64,000 bases of DNA from JAZBPO01 sp963691775. Its GTDB lineage: Bacteria > Pseudomonadota > Gammaproteobacteria > Pseudomonadales > Azotimanducaceae. The notes beneath the pieces were generated by a model. That model saw only the letters and a program-made list of their open reading frames with translations. It made no database searches and was not told where the DNA came from. A program made the translations under genes and the position numbers. Every line of letters begins with the position of its first letter. Within the stretch, counting starts at the first letter, position 1. Location: positions 2,852,001 through 2,916,000 of the forward strand of contig OY829369.1 of NCBI GenBank assembly GCA_963691775.1, written 5' to 3'. This document shows, in pieces, positions 59,198 through 64,000 of the stretch.

Positions 59198-60616
59198 TCA
59201 CAAACGCTCGATGTCGTCCTCGCCCAGATAGCTGCCGCTGCGCACCTCGATCATCTCCAGGTCAACTTTGCCGGGATTCTCTATCCGGTGAATCTCGCCG
59301 GGCGCGATGAACGCGGATTCATCTTCGGTGATCAGCGTTGCGTCAGTGCCATTGTTACGCACTAGCTTTGCCATACCCCGTACCACCACCCAGTGCTCTG
59401 CGCGGTGCAAATGCCGTTGCGTCGATTGGCTGCATCCCGGTCGAATACGAACGCGCTTCACTTCATAGCGCTCACCGCTGGCGATGTGTTCGTGGCTTCC
59501 CCAGGGCCTGAATATCTCGGTGTGGGCGACGTGCTCGGATCGCCCCTCGGCCTTCAGCGTCGTCACGATTTTCTTCACATCTTGTACTGCGTCGCGGCTG
59601 GCGACGAGCACGGCGTCGCCTGTCTCGATCACGACCATGTCCTCGACGCCCACCGCAGCTATGAGCCGATGCTCAGAGCGCAAGTAGCTGCCTTTCGAAT
59701 CCACGGCGACGACGTCGCCGATGCAGGCGTTTCCCTGCCTGTCCTGATCTGCGAGTGCCCAGAGCGCCGACCAACTGCCGACGTCGTCCCATCCAGCGTC
59801 GAGCGCCACCATCGCTGCGTCGCCGATGCGCTCCATGATGGCGTAGTCAACCGAATCAGACGGCGACTCAGCGAAGGCCTCGGAATCGAGTCGCGTGAAG
59901 TCCAGGTCTCGCTCTGCGTCTGCGTAGGCGCGGCCGGTGCAGTCCGCCATTGCGGGCGCAAAGTTCTGCAGCAAATCGAGGAATACGCGCGCGGGGAACA
60001 CAAACATTCCGCTGTTCCAGAAATGCTTCCCTCCGTCGAGGAAGCCTTGCGCCCGATCAGCGTCCGGTTTCTCGACGAACGCTTTGACGTCGAGCACAGA
60101 TGAACCGGTGACGTCTGAGGCGTGAATGTACCCGAAACCCGTTTCCGGGCGTGTCGGCACGATCCCGAATGTCACGCAGCGTCCGTCGGCCGCTGCCCCC
60201 GCTGCATGCGCAACCGCAACGGCAAAGGCGTCCTTGTCCGGGATCACGTGATCCGCGGGCAGCACCAGCATCAGCGCCTCCTCTCCGTGCTGGGCGATGG
60301 CCTCATGAGCGGCTACAGCGATCGCGGGGGCAGTGTTTCGGCCGACCGGCTCGAGAATTATTGCGCCGGGCTTGTCTCCTAGGTCGCGAATTTGTTCTGC
60401 GACCATGAAGCGGTGGTCTTCATTGCAGACCACGATCGGGCGGTTGTTGGGCGCTACGAAGGCGGCTCGTATCGCTGTCTGCTGGAGTAAGGAGTGCTGA
60501 CCTGTAAGCGCAAGCAACTGCTTGGGGTAGAGATCGCGCGACAGCGGCCAGAGTCGGCTCCCTGAACCGCCTGAAAGGATAACTGGAACGAGCGCTTCAG
60601 CGTGTGCGGCCTGCAT
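59198..60616 (-). CDS. manC: Mannose-1-phosphate guanylyltransferase / mannose-6-phosphate isomerase
   Basis: Bifunctional type II enzyme giving GDP-mannose for exopolysaccharide or O-antigen. 472 aa. The pyrophosphorylase part has LSGGSGSRLWPLSRDLYPKQ (signature, in two parts), EPVGRNTAPAIA, LPADHVI and FVEKPD. The C-terminal cupin (from about 350) is the isomerase, with FRPWGSHEHI and QRHLHRAEHW; the metal-binding Gln, His, Glu and His are kept although the usual HHH reads HLH. It is alone with purEK rather than in a polysaccharide cluster. 3 bp after purE on the same strand. Confidence 0.95.
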   Translation of the reverse strand: MQAAHAEALVPVILSGGSGSRLWPLSRDLYPKQLLALTGQHSLLQQTAIRAAFVAPNNRPIVVCNEDHRFMVAEQIRDLGDKPGAIILEPVGRNTAPAIAVAAHEAIAQHGEEALMLVLPADHVIPDKDAFAVAVAHAAGAAADGRCVTFGIVPTRPETGFGYIHASDVTGSSVLDVKAFVEKPDADRAQGFLDGGKHFWNSGMFVFPARVFLDLLQNFAPAMADCTGRAYADAERDLDFTRLDSEAFAESPSDSVDYAIMERIGDAAMVALDAGWDDVGSWSALWALADQDRQGNACIGDVVAVDSKGSYLRSEHRLIAAVGVEDMVVIETGDAVLVASRDAVQDVKKIVTTLKAEGRSEHVAHTEIFRPWGSHEHIASGERYEVKRVRIRPGCSQSTQRHLHRAEHWVVVRGMAKLVRNNGTDATLITEDESAFIAPGEIHRIENPGKVDLEMIEVRSGSYLGEDDIERL

Positions 60617-60619
60617 TCT

Positions 60620-61132
60620 TCACGCTCCTGCAAGCTGAGCTTCGAGGCGGGAAATCTTCGCCTCAACCCGCGCTTTCAGGTTGTCGGAGTAGCTCTGAAG
60701 GCGTACTCGAACATCTTTGTCACCGGCACCAATGATTCGCGCTGCAAGCAACCCTGCATTCGTCGCGTTGTCGATCGCCACGGTTGCGACCGGGATCCCC
60801 GCAGGCATCTGCACGATCGAAAGCAGAGCGTCTTGGCCAGACAGCACGGTCGTATTCACGGGAACGCCTACCACCGGCAGCGGGGTCAGCGAGGCGACCA
60901 TTCCTGGCAGGTGCGCGGCGCCGCCCGCGCCGGCAATGATGACCTGCAGTCCGCGTCCAGCTGCGCTGCGGGCGTACTCGATCATGCGGTCTGGCGTGCG
61001 ATGCGCTGACACGATGGTCATCTCCCACGGCAGACCAAGGTTGTCGAGTGCAGTTGCGGCGTCGCGCATCACTGAGAGATCGGAATCGCTCCCCATGATG
61101 ATGCCTACCCTTGGATGTTCGTTGTCGCTCAT
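60620..61132 (-). CDS. purE: N5-carboxyaminoimidazole ribonucleotide mutase
   Basis: Purine synthesis: converts N5-CAIR (from PurK) to CAIR. 170 aa. The substrate-binding signature GIIMGSDSDLSVM, SAHRTPDRM with the catalytic His, and AGAGGAAHLPGM are complete. The class I form is expected because purK is adjacent. ATG overlaps the purK stop by 4 nt (tcat at 61129-61132). Confidence 0.97.
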   Translation of the reverse strand: MSDNEHPRVGIIMGSDSDLSVMRDAATALDNLGLPWEMTIVSAHRTPDRMIEYARSAAGRGLQVIIAGAGGAAHLPGMVASLTPLPVVGVPVNTTVLSGQDALLSIVQMPAGIPVATVAIDNATNAGLLAARIIGAGDKDVRVRLQSYSDNLKARVEAKISRLEAQLAGA

Positions 61133-62286
61133 GCGCCCTCGCTCCCGCCGATCCGAAGCTCCGCCCGGGCCTGTTCAGCCTTCGCCAGCGCCTCGTCGAG
61201 CGTACTTGCCGTGATTGTCAGATGCCCCATCTTCCTGAACGGTGAAGCGGAATGCTTGCCGTAGAGATGCAGGCTCATCCCGGGTACCGCTAGCGCCGAC
61301 TCTAGCCCAAGGACGTACGGTGCTCCGGCCGCGTCGGGCGCTCCGAGCAGGTTGACCATGACCGCCGCGCTATGCTGCTCCGTTGATCCAAGCGGCAGGC
61401 CGGCTACTGCCCGAACGTGTTGCTCGAACTGACAGGTCCTGCAGGCCTCGATCGTCCAGTGCCCCGAGTTGTGCGGCCGGGGCGCGACCTCGTTTACAAG
61501 TATCTCGTTCGTGTGTGTCAGGAATAGCTCCACCCCAAACACGCCCACGCCGTCGAGCGCCTTGACTGCGTCAATGGCAATTTCCTTGGCCCGATCGGCG
61601 ATGTCCGCGTCAACGCGCGCAGGCGCGAGAAGCAGGTCAAGGACATTTGCACTCTCATCAAACACCATCTCGACAACCGGCCATGTCGAGACCTCGCCCG
61701 TCGTGCTGCGTGCGACCAACACCGCTAGTTCACTGCGAAAGGCAACGAAGCGCTCCATCAGGCTGGGCGCCTGCAGCACGCGATCCTCTACGACTGCGTC
61801 GGTAAAGACCGCGACTCCGCGTCCGTCGTAGCCGCCACGCCTCGCTTTCTGGACTACGGGTAATCCGAAGTCAGCGAGCGCGCGGGCGCTGGGCGCGTCG
61901 AGTGCTGCAAAGGGCGACGTCGGGATGCCCGCGTCCAGGAAACGCTGCTTCTGCTTGAGCTTGTCCTGGATGCACGCAAGCGTTGCGGGTGCCGGTTGCA
62001 CGCAATGCCCCTCGGCGGCCAGGGTGGCGAGCGTACCGGCGTCGATCGACTCGATTTCGAACGTGGTCAGATCACAGGATTCCACCAAGGCGCGTAATGC
62101 GCCAGGGTCGTGGAGATCGCCCACGATCTGCTGATGCGCAAGTTGTCCGCCGGGGCTTGCTTGTGTCGGGTCGAGCACCGTAACTTCAAAACCTAGCCGG
62201 GCTGCGGCAGGAACCATCATTCGTGCAAGCTGCCCGCCGCCGACGACGCCAAGCCGTCCGAGGGGAAGGGGTCTGTGTTCGCTCAT
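61129..62286 (-). CDS. purK: N5-carboxyaminoimidazole ribonucleotide synthase
   Basis: ATP-grasp enzyme making N5-CAIR from AIR, ATP and bicarbonate. 385 aa. GVVGGGQLARMM, the ATP-binding VVQKARRGGYDGRGV, GVFGVELFLTHTNEILVNEVAPRPHNSGH (core blocks, read in parts) are present. Start ATG 62286 (MSEHRPLPLG); the frame extends to 62364 but is not conserved there. Translationally coupled to purE. Divergent from birA over 134 bp. Confidence 0.97.
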   Translation of the reverse strand: MSEHRPLPLGRLGVVGGGQLARMMVPAAARLGFEVTVLDPTQASPGGQLAHQQIVGDLHDPGALRALVESCDLTTFEIESIDAGTLATLAAEGHCVQPAPATLACIQDKLKQKQRFLDAGIPTSPFAALDAPSARALADFGLPVVQKARRGGYDGRGVAVFTDAVVEDRVLQAPSLMERFVAFRSELAVLVARSTTGEVSTWPVVEMVFDESANVLDLLLAPARVDADIADRAKEIAIDAVKALDGVGVFGVELFLTHTNEILVNEVAPRPHNSGHWTIEACRTCQFEQHVRAVAGLPLGSTEQHSAAVMVNLLGAPDAAGAPYVLGLESALAVPGMSLHLYGKHSASPFRKMGHLTITASTLDEALAKAEQARAELRIGGSEGA

Positions 62287-62420
62287 GGATGTCCGTGTTG
62301 GCGGCCCGCGCGGCCGTTTGTCGAGGGCCGCGCAGTATAACGGCCCGGGCATAGGGCATAACACGCAGTGCTACCATTACGTTCCGGCCGGCCCGGTCGC
62401 GTCACCGAAGGATTTACGTA

Positions 62421-63437
62421 ATGACCACGGTCGTGCCTCTCCCAGCGGCGCGCCTACTTTCAGTGCTCAGGTCCGTCGCGACCGAAGGCCGCCTGACCGT
62501 CGCTGAACTTGCCGTACGTGCAGGGCTCGACGAAACCTCGCTCGCGGAAGCGGGTGAGCAGCTGCGTGCGCACGGCCTTACCTTCGGGGACGACGGCGAG
62601 TGGAGCGGTTCTGCGGATCTGCTCGATGAGTCCGAGATCGAAGCTCTTGTCGTTGCGCGCACGCGGCGCCCTTGTGCGATCGCCGTTCTCGGAATTACTG
62701 GCTCCACCAACGATGATGCGCGCGATGCGTTATCCAAGGCGCCAGCGCAGGGCGCGCTTCTGGCGGAGCGAACGCACGTTATTCTTGCCGAAGGGCAGGA
62801 ACAGGGTCGCGGTCGTCGCGGCCGCGCCTGGCAGTCGCCTGTCGCATCCAATGTCTATTTGACGCAAATCGAACGCCTTTTCGGTGGACCTGATTCAGCG
62901 CGCGGCCTTTCGCTGGTTGTGGGCGTGGCGGTAGCCGAGGCGCTTGAGCGTCTGCACGGGGTAGACGTGGCGCTTAAGTGGCCGAATGACCTGCTCGTCG
63001 GTGGCCGGAAGCTTGGCGGTATCCTTATCGAGCTCGCGCAGGCAGGTCCGAGCTACTATGCGTTGATCGGCGTCGGCATAAACGTGCGTGTGCCTGTGTA
63101 CGCGGGCCGTGAGATCGATCAGGCCTGGATCGATCTCGAGGCCTGCGGTGAATCACCACCGCGTCGCAACGAGGTCGCGGCAGCGCTCATCGCCTCGATC
63201 GCGGAGGCGTTAGAAACATTCCGGGCAACAGGCTTCGACGCACGCCTGCGCGCACGGTGGCAGGCTCGAGACCCGTTTTTTGGCAGGCGCGTGCGTGTCT
63301 GCAGTCACGAAGCAGATTTTGTCGGGACCGCGCAGGGCATTGATCCGAGCGGTGAACTGCTCGTGGACACCGATTTGGGGCGCCGTGTGATTGGAGCCGG
63401 TGAGGTGAGCATCCGTCTGCTCGGAGATGCATCGTGA
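62421..63437 (+). CDS. birA: Biotin-protein ligase / biotin operon repressor
   Basis: Attaches biotin to acetyl-CoA carboxylase BCCP; the N-terminal winged helix lets it repress bio genes. 338 aa. The helix-turn-helix region is about residues 10-65 (LTVAELAVRAGLDETSL). The ligase core has STNDDA, EGQEQGRGRRGRAW with the GRGRRGR biotinyl-AMP loop, and ALKWPNDLLV. The C-terminal SH3-like domain ends with GAGEVSIRLLG. Stop and coaX start overlap (GTGA), so translation is coupled; birA-coaX is a classic pair. Confidence 0.96.
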   Translation: MTTVVPLPAARLLSVLRSVATEGRLTVAELAVRAGLDETSLAEAGEQLRAHGLTFGDDGEWSGSADLLDESEIEALVVARTRRPCAIAVLGITGSTNDDARDALSKAPAQGALLAERTHVILAEGQEQGRGRRGRAWQSPVASNVYLTQIERLFGGPDSARGLSLVVGVAVAEALERLHGVDVALKWPNDLLVGGRKLGGILIELAQAGPSYYALIGVGINVRVPVYAGREIDQAWIDLEACGESPPRRNEVAAALIASIAEALETFRATGFDARLRARWQARDPFFGRRVRVCSHEADFVGTAQGIDPSGELLVDTDLGRRVIGAGEVSIRLLGDAS

Positions 63438-64000
63438 CCGATCGTCTCCCCATTCCCGCCGACGCCCGGATCCTCGAGCTTGATGCCGGCAATACGCGAA
63501 CGAAGTGGCGTTGGCTGGACGGCGCAGGACAGGCCGTCGCGTCTGGCATGTTGATGCGGGGAGGGCCTTCGCCTCTGCCCAATTGGCTTGAACAGCCGGC
63601 GGGCAGTGTTCTGCGCGTGCGCGCCGTGAGCGTTGCGGGCGGCGCGCACGACGAAGCGCTTGTTTCGGCTCTAAAACGAGCGGGTCTGCCGTCACCGGTA
63701 TTCGCGCGAGCGAAACAAAGGCAAGGCCGTCTCGTTTCTGGTTACCTTTCGCCCGAGCGTCTCGGCGCGGATCGCTGGGTTGCCATGCTTGCAGCGTCGG
63801 AGCGGACCAATTCGCCTTTCTTGGTGGTCGACGCAGGTAGCGCTATCACCATGGATCTGGTCGACGTGGACGGCCGACATTCCGGAGGGTGGATCGTCCC
63901 GGGGCTTGCGATGCTGCGACGCGCGTTGACCTCTGAGACCGCAGGGATCCGCTTCACTGAAGGGGAGGTGGCGACCGAAGGCCTGGGTCGCTGCACGGCC
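63434..64000 (+). CDS. coaX: Type III pantothenate kinase (runs off window)
   Basis: First step of CoA synthesis from pantothenate. The frame starts with GTG at 63434, inside the birA stop (GTGA), and is open to the right edge: 189 residues of about 245-255. Visible motifs are LELDAGNTRTKWR (phosphate-1/ATP), LSPERLGADRWVAM with the catalytic Asp, and VDAGSAITMDLVD followed by HSGGWIVPGL. It uses the panBC product made by genes elsewhere in this window. Confidence 0.93.
   Translation, partial: MTDRLPIPADARILELDAGNTRTKWRWLDGAGQAVASGMLMRGGPSPLPNWLEQPAGSVLRVRAVSVAGGAHDEALVSALKRAGLPSPVFARAKQRQGRLVSGYLSPERLGADRWVAMLAASERTNSPFLVVDAGSAITMDLVDVDGRHSGGWIVPGLAMLRRALTSETAGIRFTEGEVATEGLGRCTA

Overview
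This window is a high-GC gammaproteobacterial chromosome segment. The 16S and 23S sequences, the order hrcA-grpE-dnaK-dnaJ-dapB-carAB-greA, the metY-rimP-nusA-infB-rbfA-truB-rpsO-pnp superoperon and the cluster tyrS-M23 peptidase-anmK-erpA beside an rrn operon all fit. Gene order is closest, from memory, to Pseudomonas-like genomes. HrcA, the missing folK, panD and cbrA, and the small crotonase and YkvI-like genes argue against Pseudomonas itself or the enterics. I cannot place it below class. No prophage, IS element or CRISPR array was seen.

Layout. 1-6320: recN (partial), then the heat-shock genes hrcA, grpE, dnaK and dnaJ, with a clear sigma-32-type promoter before grpE. 6335-12190: dapB, then carA-carB-greA behind an attenuator-like leader. 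12203-18900: yhbY opposite rlmE-ftsH-folP-glmM-tpiA-secG. 18956-28221: tRNA-Leu(GAG), initiator tRNA and the rimP-to-pnp translation/RNA-metabolism operon. 28288-32352: a crotonase, a YkvI-like membrane protein and acs. 32403-40912, all on the minus strand: gluQ, a CbrB-type sigma-54 activator, a predicted structured RNA, pcnB, a deoxynucleoside kinase, panB, panC and pgi. 41032-50294: an aminotransferase, a PfkB kinase, hemL, hemJ, a ClC channel, a DUF6776-like protein, bactofilin, erpA, a DsrE-like protein and anmK. 50298-53128: M23 peptidase and tyrS. 53186-59140: a complete rrn operon (16S, tRNA-Ile, tRNA-Ala, 23S, 5S). 59198-64000: manC, purE and purK, then birA and coaX (partial).

The most notable region is 38014-39981. 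The activator gene sits where cbrB sits in Pseudomonas (gluQ-cbrA-cbrB-crcZ-pcnB) and its AAA+ and Fis-type regions read like CbrB. No cbrA kinase is present, and the receiver domain has lost an acidic-pocket residue, the switch Thr/Ser and the conserved Lys. Downstream, on the same strand, lie a cluster of GTTAC/GTAAC half-sites, a sigma-54 promoter with exact GG-N10-GC spacing, about 340 nt of hairpin-rich non-coding sequence and a strong intrinsic terminator. This has the genetic layout of crcZ, but I find none of the A-rich CA motifs that define a Crc/Hfq decoy RNA. It looks like an orphan, possibly phosphorylation-independent CbrB driving an undescribed small RNA.

Other points of note: gluQ has no ATG/GTG/TTG upstream of its conserved N-terminus; the initiator tRNA has a U1-U72 mismatch; intrinsic terminators lie inside the carA leader, the metY-rimP leader and the 16S-23S spacer; and a 35-bp palindrome follows the rrn operon.
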